The notes beneath the pieces are model-generated. The model saw only the letters and a program-made list of their open reading frames with translations, did not search any database and had not been told where the DNA came from. This document shows, in pieces, positions 26,612-34,395 of a stretch of 64,000 nt of DNA (positions are counted from its first letter, which is position 1; each line of letters starts with the position of its first letter). Source of the stretch: Nonomuraea endophytica. Lineage in GTDB: Bacteria; Actinomycetota; Actinomycetes; Streptosporangiales; Streptosporangiaceae. The stretch lies in contig NZ_JACHIN010000014.1 of the NCBI RefSeq assembly GCF_014203235.1, positions 124,001 to 188,000 of the forward strand. Direction: 5' to 3'. A program made the position numbers and the translations under genes.

Positions 26612-27552
26612 CGTGGTCCGCCTTTCGCTCGGTACCACTGGACGGTCGCGGCCAGCCCTTCGGCGAAGGGCACCTCGGGCCGGTAGCCCAGACCGCGGAT
26701 CTTGGAGTCGTCGAGCGAGTAGCGCCGGTCGTGGCCGGGCCGGTCGGCGACGTGGTCGATCATGTCGGGGCCCGCGTCGCAGGCCCGCAGGAGCAGGTGG
26801 GTGAGCTCGTGGTTGGTGAGCTCGTGGTTGGTGAGCTCGGTGCCGCCGCCGATGTTGTAGACCTCGCCGGGCGCGCCGTTCTCGGCGACGAGGAGGATGC
26901 CTCTGCAGTGGTCGTCCACGTGGACCCAGTCGCGTACGTTGCGGCCGTCGCCGTACAGGGGGACCTTCTTGCCGGCCAGGAGGTTGGTGACGAAGAGCGG
27001 GATGAGCTTCTCGGGGTACTGGCGCGGGCCGTAGTTGTTGCCGCAGCGGGTGATGCGCACGTCCATGCCGTGGGTGCGGTGGTAGGCGAGGGCCATGAGG
27101 TCGGCGGCGGCCTTGGCGGCGGCGTAGGGCGAGTTGGGCTTCAGGGGGCAGGTCTCGTCCCAGGAGCCGGTGTCGATGGAGCCGTACACCTCATCCGTAG
27201 ATATCTGGATAAATCGCCCCACTCCGGCGTCCAGTGCGGCCCGCAGCAACGCCTCGGTGCCCACGACGTTGGTGCGCACGAACTCCGCGGCGCCCGCGAT
27301 CGAGCGGTCCACGTGGGTCTCGGCGGCGAAGTTCACCACCATGTCGTGGCCGGGGACCAGTTCGGCCAGCAGCCCCGTGTCGCACACGTCGCCCTTGACG
27401 AAGCGCACCCTCGGGTCCGCCGGCACGTTGGCCGGGTCACCGGCGTAGGTCAGCTTGTCCAGCACGGTGACCCGCCCGGCCTGGCGGCCGAGCAGGTGCC
27501 TGACGTACGCGGATCCGATGAAGCCGGCCGCGCCGGTGACGAGGGTGCGCAT
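26608..27552 (-). CDS. rmlB: dTDP-glucose 4,6-dehydratase
   Basis: A 314-aa extended short-chain dehydrogenase that converts dTDP-glucose to dTDP-4-keto-6-deoxyglucose. It shows GAAGFIGS for NAD binding, STDEVYG with the catalytic Thr-Asp-Glu, and YAAAKAAAD with the Tyr/Lys pair. A small in-frame tandem duplication, NHELT repeated (DNA about 26800-26840, 15-bp units), sits in a surface loop near residue 245. ATG 27552 lies 5 bp from the permease stop, and the gene's own stop overlaps rmlA. Confidence 0.96.
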   Translation of the reverse strand: MRTLVTGAAGFIGSAYVRHLLGRQAGRVTVLDKLTYAGDPANVPADPRVRFVKGDVCDTGLLAELVPGHDMVVNFAAETHVDRSIAGAAEFVRTNVVGTEALLRAALDAGVGRFIQISTDEVYGSIDTGSWDETCPLKPNSPYAAAKAAADLMALAYHRTHGMDVRITRCGNNYGPRQYPEKLIPLFVTNLLAGKKVPLYGDGRNVRDWVHVDDHCRGILLVAENGAPGEVYNIGGGTELTNHELTNHELTHLLLRACDAGPDMIDHVADRPGHDRRYSLDDSKIRGLGYRPEVPFAEGLAATVQWYRAKGGPR

Positions 27553-27557
27553 GGCGA

Positions 27558-28763
27558 TCAGGTCCCCGCTCTCGTACGCCGGCTGAAGAGGATGAGCGCG
27601 GCGCCCAGCAGCAGCGCGGCCATCGCGGACAGCACCGCCAGTTCGGGGAGCACCGCGAGCAGGCCGGTGCCCGGCCGCGACAGCGCGAGCAGCGCGTCCA
27701 TGCCCCACGCGTGCGGGAAGAAGTGGCCGATCGTGTTGAGCGTCTCGCCCGCCGCCTCGCGCGGCCACAGGCAGCCGCCCAGCATGCCGAGCACGACGCC
27801 GAGCGACGGGCCGATGGCCGGGGCCTGGTCGGGGTTGTTCAGCAGCGTGCCGACCAGGATCGCCGCCGCCGTCGCCACCAGCGCGAACACGCCCACCACC
27901 GCGGCCACGCCCAGCGGGTCGCCCCACCGCACGCCGAAGGCCAGCGAGCTGACCACCACGATGAGCACGGCCTGCGCGATCGCGACCGCGAAGCGGCTCA
28001 GCGCCTCGCCCATGAGCACGGCTCCGCGCCGCACCGGCGCGGTCAGCGCCCGCTGGAGCATGCCGAGGCGGCGGCTCTCGACCATGGCGGCGGCCACGGC
28101 CATGGAGTTGATGAAGGTGAACAGGAGCAGGTTGGCGGGGGCGGTGTAGGCGAAGCCGCGGGGTTCGCCGCCGGGCGACTCGGTGTCGACGACGGTGACG
28201 TGGCCGGTCTGCGACTGCGCCTGCCGTACCAGGTGGGCGGCTTGCTGGGGGGTGGAGCCGGCGTGCTCGGCGGCGGCTGTCGCGGCGAGGACGCCCGAGA
28301 CGCGGCCGACGGCGACCTCGATCGCGGCGCGCGCGGCGACTCCGCTGCCGTTGTTCTCGGTCGCGACGAGGTCGAGGCGGGACGAACCGGGGGTGACCAC
28401 CAGGCCGGCGGCCAGCGAGCCCTCGCGCACGCCCGACTCCAGCTCGGACTTGGCGGCCACGGGGGTGATCTCCAGGTCGGGGTGGCGGCGGAGCTCGGCC
28501 AGCACGGCGGCGGTGACCGTGTCGGTGGCAGTGTCGGAGGCAGTGTCGGTCGCAGTGTCGGAGGCAGTGTCGGTCGCAGTGTCGCCGCCGGGCGCGACGA
28601 CGCCGACGGGCAGCCGCTCGCCGACGGTGCCGCCGCCCAGCGCCATGCCGACGAAGATGATCGAGACGAACGGCATGACCGCCATGAAGAACAGGCCGGT
28701 CCTGTCGCGGGTGTGGCGGCGCAGATTGGCCAGCACGAGCGCCAGCACGGGACGGGGCCTCAT
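27558..28763 (-). CDS. ABC-2 type transporter permease
   Basis: A 401-aa permease with one N-terminal transmembrane helix, a large extracellular domain (about 45-220) and about five C-terminal helices, the ABC-2/YhgE-like arrangement. The extracellular part begins with a low-complexity run of Asp-Thr-Ala-Thr/Asp-Thr-Ala-Ser units (DNA 28519-28585). Its ATG overlaps the stop of the second permease (ATGA). With that permease and the ATPase it should form a heterodimeric exporter for the cluster product and give self-resistance. Confidence 0.92.
   Translation of the reverse strand: MRPRPVLALVLANLRRHTRDRTGLFFMAVMPFVSIIFVGMALGGGTVGERLPVGVVAPGGDTATDTASDTATDTASDTATDTVTAAVLAELRRHPDLEITPVAAKSELESGVREGSLAAGLVVTPGSSRLDLVATENNGSGVAARAAIEVAVGRVSGVLAATAAAEHAGSTPQQAAHLVRQAQSQTGHVTVVDTESPGGEPRGFAYTAPANLLLFTFINSMAVAAAMVESRRLGMLQRALTAPVRRGAVLMGEALSRFAVAIAQAVLIVVVSSLAFGVRWGDPLGVAAVVGVFALVATAAAILVGTLLNNPDQAPAIGPSLGVVLGMLGGCLWPREAAGETLNTIGHFFPHAWGMDALLALSRPGTGLLAVLPELAVLSAMAALLLGAALILFSRRTRAGT
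28519..28585. repeat. Tandem short repeat inside permease gene
   Basis: Repeats of an 18-bp half-unit (GTGTCGGTGGCA-like, alternating with GTGTCGGAGGCA) encode alternating DTAT and DTAS on the minus strand. It is in frame, so it can vary in copy number without inactivating the permease. Confidence 0.75.
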
Positions 28764-29887
28764 CCGAGCAGTCCCTTCTTGAGTCCCACGGCGGCCAGGC
28801 CGCCCGCGGTGAGCGCGATCGCGCACAGGACGCCGATCGGCAGCGCCACGCTGGCCAGTCCGTCGCCGGAGCCGGCCAATCCGATCAGCGCGTACGAGGT
28901 CCAGCCGTTGGGCGTGAACAGGGCCACGACCTGCAGGGCGTCGGGCAGGTTGGGGATCGGCACCAGGCTGCCGCCGAAGAAGGCGGCCACGAACGAGACC
29001 GCCATGATCACACCGTCGGCCTGCGCGTCGGTCTTGACCCGGCTGGCGACCAGCATGGTGATCGCGGCGGCGGCCAGCACGTGCGCGCACAGCACCGCGA
29101 AGACGGCCACCGGGTCGCCCCACGTGGTGCCGAAGATCAGTGTCGAGGAGGCCCAGGTCACGCAGACGCCGAAGAGCGCGAGCGCGAAGCCCACGATCGC
29201 CTTCCCCGCGACCGGCACCCAGGGGGCCAGCGGTCCGGCGCGCATCCGGTTGAGCGTGCCCAGCTTGCGCTCGGTGAGCAGGCTGCGGAAGGAGGCGCCC
29301 ACCACGAAGAATGCGAACAGCGCCGCCATGCCGGCGCCGTAGTAGACGGAAAGGTCCACCTTGCCCCCGGCGAGCGGGTCGCTCACCACGGTCAGCGGTT
29401 CCGCCGGGCCCGCGGCGAACCGCTCCGTCAGCGCCCTGGACTCCACCATCACCGCGATCCGCTCCACCAGCGACCTGGCCACCACTCCGGCCAGCGGCGA
29501 CTCGGGCGTGGTGAGCACGGAGACCTGTCCCGAGCCGCCGGCGCCGACCGTGCGGCTGAAGTCGCGGCCGAACACGATCGCCGCGCCGACGCCGCCGTCG
29601 TCCACGGCCCGCCGCGCCGCCTGCTCGCTCGGCAGGTCGCGCAGCGTGAGCACGCCCTTGAACTGCTCCGCCGCGGCGATCTCGCGCCGCACGTCGGCGG
29701 GCAGCGGACCGCGGTCGAGGTCCACGACGCCGACGGTCGCGCGCAGCGGTGGGTCGTCGCCGCCGAGCGCCAGCCCGAACAGCGTGGCCAGCGCCACCGG
29801 CACGATGACCGCGATGATCAGCGCGGTGCCGTCCCGCAGCCGCGTACGCAGCTCCAGGGCGCTCACTGTAAGCAGGGGTCGCATCAT
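28760..29887 (-). CDS. ABC-2 type transporter permease
   Basis: A 375-aa ABC-2 permease: one N-terminal membrane helix (about 20-42), an extracellular domain to about 170 and a C-terminal bundle of five to six helices. It is paralogous in layout to the next permease, so the pair probably forms a heterodimer. It starts just after the ATPase stop (2-bp gap) and ends overlapping its partner. An ATG immediately follows the first ATG, so either may start. Confidence 0.92.
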   Translation of the reverse strand: MMRPLLTVSALELRTRLRDGTALIIAVIVPVALATLFGLALGGDDPPLRATVGVVDLDRGPLPADVRREIAAAEQFKGVLTLRDLPSEQAARRAVDDGGVGAAIVFGRDFSRTVGAGGSGQVSVLTTPESPLAGVVARSLVERIAVMVESRALTERFAAGPAEPLTVVSDPLAGGKVDLSVYYGAGMAALFAFFVVGASFRSLLTERKLGTLNRMRAGPLAPWVPVAGKAIVGFALALFGVCVTWASSTLIFGTTWGDPVAVFAVLCAHVLAAAAITMLVASRVKTDAQADGVIMAVSFVAAFFGGSLVPIPNLPDALQVVALFTPNGWTSYALIGLAGSGDGLASVALPIGVLCAIALTAGGLAAVGLKKGLLG

Positions 29888-29889
29888 CC

Positions 29890-30828
29890 TCAGTCCCTGA
29901 GCGTGCTGCCGGTCAGGTGGAGGAAGGTCGCCTCCAGGTCGGGTTCGATGACCTCGGTGGCGGTGACGGTGGCGTAGCCCTCCACGGCGGTGATGAGCGC
30001 GGGAAGCAGGTATCGGCCACCCTCGGCCAGCAGGCGCACCGAGCTGTCGCCGGTCCTGGCCGCCTCCAGCACGCCCTCGACGGTACGGAGCTTCGCGAAG
30101 GCGGCGTCCACGTCGCCGTCGAGCACCAGCTCGATCTTGTCGGCGCTGCCGACCATGGCCACGAGCTCCTGCCGGGTGCCTTCGGCGACGATCTGGCCGT
30201 GGTCGATGATGGCCACCCGGTCGCAGACGCGCTCGACCTCCTCCATGTAGTGGGAGGTGTAGAGCAGCGCCATGCCCTCGGCGACCAGGTGCTCGACGCC
30301 GTCCAGGATGGCCTTGCGGCTCTGCGGGTCCACGCCGACGGTGGGCTCGTCGAGGATGAGGATCTCGGGGCGGTGCAGGAGGGCGGCGCCGATGTTGATG
30401 CGCCGCTTCATCCCGCCGGAGTAGGTGTCGAGCTTGCCGTCGGCGCGGTCGGTGAGGCCGACCAGCTCCAGCACCTCGGCGACGCGACCGGCCAGCTGCT
30501 TGCGCGGCAGGCCGAACAGGCGGCCGAAGAAGCGCAGGTTCTCCCGGCCGGTCAGCTCGGGGTAGAGGGCGATCTCCTGGGGCACGTAGCCGATCTTGGC
30601 TTTGGCGCGCAGCGGCTCGCGGCCGAGGTCCACGCCGCCGACCGTCACGCCGCCGGAGTCGGGACGCAGCAGGCCGACCAGCATGGAGATGGTCGTGGTC
30701 TTGCCCGCGCCGTTCGGGCCGAGCAGCCCGTACGCCTCGCCGGGCGCGATGGAGAAGCCGACGTCCCGTACGGCGACGACGTCGCCGTAGCGCTTGCTCA
30801 GGCCGTGGCAGGACAGGGTCGCGCTCAC
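29890..30828 (-). CDS. ABC transporter ATP-binding protein (DrrA-like)
   Basis: A 312-aa ATPase with Walker A GPNGAGKTTT, signature YSGGMKRR, Walker B LILDEPTVGVD and the H-loop in YTSHYMEE. The extra 80-residue C-terminal domain is typical of DrrA-type antibiotic exporters. The start is taken as GTG at 30828, overlapping the beta-helix gene stop as GTGA; a second in-frame GTG at 30837 would add three residues. It powers the two ABC-2 permeases. Confidence 0.95.
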   Translation of the reverse strand: MSATLSCHGLSKRYGDVVAVRDVGFSIAPGEAYGLLGPNGAGKTTTISMLVGLLRPDSGGVTVGGVDLGREPLRAKAKIGYVPQEIALYPELTGRENLRFFGRLFGLPRKQLAGRVAEVLELVGLTDRADGKLDTYSGGMKRRINIGAALLHRPEILILDEPTVGVDPQSRKAILDGVEHLVAEGMALLYTSHYMEEVERVCDRVAIIDHGQIVAEGTRQELVAMVGSADKIELVLDGDVDAAFAKLRTVEGVLEAARTGDSSVRLLAEGGRYLLPALITAVEGYATVTATEVIEPDLEATFLHLTGSTLRD

Positions 30829-31826
30829 GGGTTCCACCCCTTAGCGTCCACGGGCTCGCCCTTGTCGGCGCGGTTGCCCCAGATGGTCTGCCGGTCGAGA
30901 TCGCAGCCGAGCTGGTAGTCGAGCGGGCTGTTGCCGCTGATGCGGTTCCACAGGATGTGGTTGTCCAGGGCGTCGTCGCCGCCCCAGTCCTTGGAGGAGC
31001 CGACGGTGAAGGCGGCGCCCATGACCGACTCGCCGCTCGGATGGTTGCCGTGGATGCGGTTGTCCACCACGCTCACCCGGTGGGTGCCGATCAGCGCCAG
31101 ACCCACGCCGGAGATCGGCGGCCCGGCCGCGCCGAGCCCGTCGGGCTGGATGCCGGCCGCCAGGTTGTTGCCGAACAGCTCGTTGCCGGCCACCAGGCAG
31201 TCGCTGACGCCGCCCTCGGGCTCGCCCTCGTAGACCTGGTTGAGCAGCATGATGCCGATCGCGTTCTCGTGGCAGGAGTTGCGCAGCACCCGGGTCCGCG
31301 AGGAGTTGTCGACGAAGATGCCGAACGCGTTGCGGAGCACCTCGTTGCCGGTGACCTCGCCGCCGGCGTCCGGGCAGAAGCTCAGCGCGATGCCGCCGTA
31401 CTGGGTGCCGTAGGCGCGGCAGGCCACGACCTCGCACCCGCTCGACTCGCGCAGGTAGACGCCCCACACGGCGTTGTCGGCGGCCTCCACCTCACGGACC
31501 GAGACGCCTGTCACCGTGTGGGCGTAGACGCCGGCGCCGGTGAAGCCGCGCACGGTCAGGCCGGAGACCTTCAGGCGGGCGACGCCGTTGGCGCTGATGC
31601 CGCTCAGCACGCTCGCGTCGGCGTCGTGCAGCTTGGGGATGTCGGGCAGCACGTCGCCGCCCGGGACCAGGACCGTCCTGCCCATTCCGGCGCCGCGCAG
31701 CGTGACGTCGTCGTGCCTGATCCAGACGGTCTCCGCGTAGACGCCTTCCTCAAGGAGGATCTCGGCTCCGGGGCCCGACTCGTCGAGTGCGCGCTGGATG
31801 GACTCACCCGGCTTGACCACGTGCAT
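30825..31826 (-). CDS. Right-handed parallel beta-helix protein (pectate-lyase-like fold)
   Basis: A 333-aa protein made of short repeated strands with regularly spaced Gly, Asn and Val, typical of right-handed beta-helices (NosD/DUF1565-like), from about residue 70 to 310. There is no signal peptide, so unlike pectate lyases or NosD it should be cytosolic. His, Asp and Asn residues are frequent on the predicted turns but no catalytic triad can be assigned. It lies between a PPTase-like gene (TGATG overlap) and the ABC exporter, so it is part of the biosynthetic operon. Possible roles are cyclase, isomerase or lyase on the polyketide. A GTG at 31829 directly precedes the chosen ATG. Confidence 0.8.
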   Translation of the reverse strand: MHVVKPGESIQRALDESGPGAEILLEEGVYAETVWIRHDDVTLRGAGMGRTVLVPGGDVLPDIPKLHDADASVLSGISANGVARLKVSGLTVRGFTGAGVYAHTVTGVSVREVEAADNAVWGVYLRESSGCEVVACRAYGTQYGGIALSFCPDAGGEVTGNEVLRNAFGIFVDNSSRTRVLRNSCHENAIGIMLLNQVYEGEPEGGVSDCLVAGNELFGNNLAAGIQPDGLGAAGPPISGVGLALIGTHRVSVVDNRIHGNHPSGESVMGAAFTVGSSKDWGGDDALDNHILWNRISGNSPLDYQLGCDLDRQTIWGNRADKGEPVDAKGWNP

Positions 31827-32266
31827 CACTGGGTTCCCTTCCGACGGACGTAAACGATCGCGAGGGAGACGAACAGGCCGGAGCCGTGGCCCCAGCGGGC
31901 GGCGCCGGTGACGCGCCCCGCGTGCGGCGGGAGCCGTACGAGGGCGGCCTTCTCGCTGGCGCCGCTGACGGTGAAGACCGCGCGTCCGGGCAGGTCGAGA
32001 CCGGTGGAGGCGATCAGCTCCGCGGCGGCCTCGTCGAGCAGGCGGCCGGCCCAGCCGGCCGGCCGCTCGCCGGTCTCCTGGAAGTCGTGCCAGCTGAAAC
32101 CGGGCGGGCGGCCGCCCACGGCCTTGATGAAGCTCTCCTTGACCGAGAAGGTCGGCCCGCCGCCGCCCATGACGCGGTCGAACGTCTCGCCACCGCGCCG
32201 GGCGGCCGTGGCGAGCCGGTCGGCGGCGACGATGTCGACCCCCAGGAGGACGGCGGGCAGTTTCAT
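31826..32266 (-). CDS. Phosphopantetheinyl transferase-superfamily protein (AcpS-like)
   Basis: A 146-aa protein with LGVDIVAADRL near the N-terminus and FSVKESFIKAVGG near residue 40. These match the two metal-binding motifs (Asp of GxDIV and Glu of KE) of 4'-phosphopantetheinyl transferases. The segment between them, which normally carries the F-T-x-x-E helix, is very short, so the protein is reduced compared with canonical AcpS. It probably modifies the discrete ACP at 41949 or a PKS ACP, perhaps together with the second AcpS-like protein at 33979. The ATG is preceded by GGAGG that can pair with an upstream repeat (see 32269-32334). Confidence 0.75.
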   Translation of the reverse strand: MKLPAVLLGVDIVAADRLATAARRGGETFDRVMGGGGPTFSVKESFIKAVGGRPPGFSWHDFQETGERPAGWAGRLLDEAAAELIASTGLDLPGRAVFTVSGASEKAALVRLPPHAGRVTGAARWGHGSGLFVSLAIVYVRRKGTQ

Positions 32267-32268
32267 GA

Positions 32269-32334
32269 GCCTGCCTCCGGAGTGAGCATCGCAGGGAGCG
32301 CCAGCGACCGAGGAGCGGAGCGCAGGAGGCAGGC
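32269..32334 (-). promoter_or_regulatory. Inverted repeat sequestering the ribosome binding site of the PPTase-like gene
   Basis: In the mRNA, GCCTGCCTCC (32334-32325) is perfectly complementary to GGAGGCAGGC (32278-32269). The second arm contains the GGAGG Shine-Dalgarno 7 nt before the ATG at 32266. The 80-bp gap is one of the few real spacers in this operon and its 46-nt loop is itself GC-rich. Confidence 0.6.
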
Positions 32335-32345
32335 GGGCAACACAG

Positions 32346-33128
32346 TCATGCCAGCGCCCCCGCACAGCGCCCGGCGAAGCCTTCCAGCGCCGCGGTGTAC
32401 TCGTCGCCGCGCTCGATCATCGGGATGTGGCCGCTGTCCTCGACGACCACGATCTCGACCGGGTAGTCGGCCAGCACGTCCAGCCACGGGTCGACCGGCG
32501 TCATGCGGTCGTGGCGGCCCCAGATGTAGATCGACGGGCAGGCCACCCGGTCGAGGGCGGGCTTGACCTGGTAGGTGCGGGTGGCCTTGAGGCTGCGGGC
32601 CATGCTGACCATCGACTCCGGCTGACGCAGCATCTCGCCGACCTCGTCCTTGCGCTCGTCGGAGAAGGCGCGCGAGCGGTCGTGGAAGAGCGCGGCCAGC
32701 ATACGGTCGCCGAACTCCTGGCCGAAGGGCTGCACGCTGCCGCGCCGGTCGAAGCTGAGGCCGACGTCCGGGTCCGGGGTCAGGCCGGGGGCGCCGCTGA
32801 CCACGATGCCGCGTACCCGCTCGGGGTAGCGCCCGGCCAGGTCGATGGCGACCAGCCCGCCGAGCGAGTTGGCGCAGACGATCACCTCGCCCGCGCCCGC
32901 CTCGTCACAGGCGGCCAGGAAAGAGTCGCCGAGCCGCTCGATCGAGCCAGCCACCCGGCGGTCGAGCGCGCAGATGGCCTCGTGGGTACGGAGCACCGGC
33001 CAGCCCTGCTCTTCCAGGCGGCGGTAGGGGTGCTCCCAGATCCAGCCGCCGGCGAACAACGCGGACATGAAGACGACGGCCGGCCTGGACCCGCCGTCCA
33101 GCCGGTGCTCGGTCGTGAAGTCGGTCAT
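32346..33128 (-). CDS. Alpha/beta hydrolase
   Basis: A 260-aa alpha/beta hydrolase. The nucleophile elbow is ANSLGG, Asp is in GRHDRMTP and His in DSGHIPM, giving a complete Ser-Asp-His triad. It could act as a type II thioesterase-like chain release or editing enzyme, an esterase or a cyclase in the polyketide operon. It is more like small carboxylesterase/RsbQ-type hydrolases than classic TEII proteins, which have a GHSxG elbow. The ATG at 33128 follows the SnoaL-fusion stop by 11 bp. Confidence 0.88.
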   Translation of the reverse strand: MTDFTTEHRLDGGSRPAVVFMSALFAGGWIWEHPYRRLEEQGWPVLRTHEAICALDRRVAGSIERLGDSFLAACDEAGAGEVIVCANSLGGLVAIDLAGRYPERVRGIVVSGAPGLTPDPDVGLSFDRRGSVQPFGQEFGDRMLAALFHDRSRAFSDERKDEVGEMLRQPESMVSMARSLKATRTYQVKPALDRVACPSIYIWGRHDRMTPVDPWLDVLADYPVEIVVVEDSGHIPMIERGDEYTAALEGFAGRCAGALA

Positions 33129-33139
33129 CGGGGCTCCGT

Positions 33140-33979
33140 TCACAGTAGGGAGGCGTCGTCGGGGATCCATCCGCAGCCGCAGGCCGTACCGGTGCCGACC
33201 GGGACGACCGACTCGCAGCTCGGGCAGCGTGCGTACTCCCGCGACTTGGCGGGGACCCAGATGCTCGTGTGGACGCGGGTGCACAGCCCGCTCTTGAAGA
33301 AGCGGCGCATGGCCCGCTGGTGCGGCCTGGCGTGCACGGCGCGTACCGATTCCGGCCGGTCGAAGGCGCTCAGGGTGTACTTGCGGTTGCCGACGTCGAC
33401 GGTGGTCACGCCGAGGAAGCCGCGCGAGGCGCGCAGCGACTTGACGATCTCCACGCTGAGCAGGTCCACGTCGGCCGCCTCGGCGGCGTCGCGGATCTCC
33501 AGCCAGGTCAGGGAGAAGGCGCCGGGCCGGTCGGTGCGCCCGCTCGCCGCCCGCGCGCTCACCCCGAACTCGCGCACGTCATCGGCCTCCGGCACGAAGC
33601 GGGCCGAGTAGCCGAGCGCCTCGGCCAGCGCCAGCCGGTCGAAGACGCGCCGCACCCGCCCGTCGGCCGTCACCAGGTCGGTGCCGGACACGCGGGCGGC
33701 GCCGCCGGTCGCGGGCATGCCGAGGTAGGCGGCGCGGTGGTCGGCGGTGAGCGTCCAGGAGACGGTCACGCCGTCCTCGTCGCCGGTCACCGTTTCGACC
33801 TCGAAGCGCAGGCCCTTGAAGCTCTCCATGAGACCGGCGACGTGCGCGGCCAGTTCGTCGCCGCTCAGCGGCCCGCCGGAGTCGGGGTCCTCGTAGTGGG
33901 TGACGGAGCCGGCCACCATGGCCGCGTCCTCGCGCCGCCACGCGTCCAGGTGCTCCTCGGCGATCTTCCTCGCGTCCAT
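33140..33979 (-). CDS. SnoaL-like/NTF2 domain fused to an alpha-beta-barrel-like domain and a zinc ribbon
   Basis: A 279-aa multidomain protein. Residues 1-125 are a SnoaL/NTF2-like domain (AEEHLDAWRRED start, DGRVRRVFDRL near 115), the fold of polyketide cyclases. Residues about 140-240 look like a small dimeric alpha+beta domain of unclear family. The C-terminus (about 252-275) has CPSC followed ten residues later by CGCGW, a likely zinc ribbon. I know of no characterised protein with this order. Neighbours are a PPTase-like gene (TGATG overlap upstream) and a hydrolase, so a cyclisation or carrier-binding role in the operon is inferred. Confidence 0.75.
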   Translation of the reverse strand: MDARKIAEEHLDAWRREDAAMVAGSVTHYEDPDSGGPLSGDELAAHVAGLMESFKGLRFEVETVTGDEDGVTVSWTLTADHRAAYLGMPATGGAARVSGTDLVTADGRVRRVFDRLALAEALGYSARFVPEADDVREFGVSARAASGRTDRPGAFSLTWLEIRDAAEAADVDLLSVEIVKSLRASRGFLGVTTVDVGNRKYTLSAFDRPESVRAVHARPHQRAMRRFFKSGLCTRVHTSIWVPAKSREYARCPSCESVVPVGTGTACGCGWIPDDASLL

Positions 33980-34395
33980 CAGTCGTCCTCCGGAAGCCGC
34001 GCGGCCGCGACCGCGACCGCCAGCGCGTGGCCGTCGGTGTGGCTGAGCGAGATGCGGATCCGCTCCCCCGACCTCGCCCGCGCGGTCAACTCCCCGCTCA
34101 GCTGTACGGCCGGCGGATGCCCGTCCAGGCAGGCCGCCGACTGCTCGCACACGGGCGTGGGCCGGGGCAGCACCTCGACCGAGCCCAGGAGCTCCGCGGT
34201 CGGCGGCAGGTCCAGCAGCCGCAGGACCGCGTACTTGCCCGCGAGCCGCCCGGCCCAGTGCTGCAGCGTCCGGCCGGCGCCCGACCTGACCCGCTCGGCC
34301 GGGGTGTAGACGGCGTCCAGCGCCATCGCCCCGACCAGGTCCTGCGGCCTGGTGAAGTCGGCGAATCGGACGAGCGCGCTGCCCCACCGGTTCAC
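33979..34395 (-). CDS. AcpS-like protein lacking catalytic residues
   Basis: A 138-aa protein. The VYTPAERVRS segment (about 29-38) matches the F-T-x-x-E helix of AcpS, and ISLSHTDGHALAVAV near 115 matches its C-terminal strand motif. The metal-binding Asp, expected in the N-terminal GxDxV, is Ala (GSALV), and the Glu of the AAKEA motif is Tyr (AGKYA). As written it should not be an active transferase by itself. It may pair with the protein at 31826, which keeps those residues but lacks this helix. The GTG start overlaps the malonyltransferase stop (GTGA). Confidence 0.7.
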   Translation of the reverse strand: MNRWGSALVRFADFTRPQDLVGAMALDAVYTPAERVRSGAGRTLQHWAGRLAGKYAVLRLLDLPPTAELLGSVEVLPRPTPVCEQSAACLDGHPPAVQLSGELTARARSGERIRISLSHTDGHALAVAVAAARLPEDD

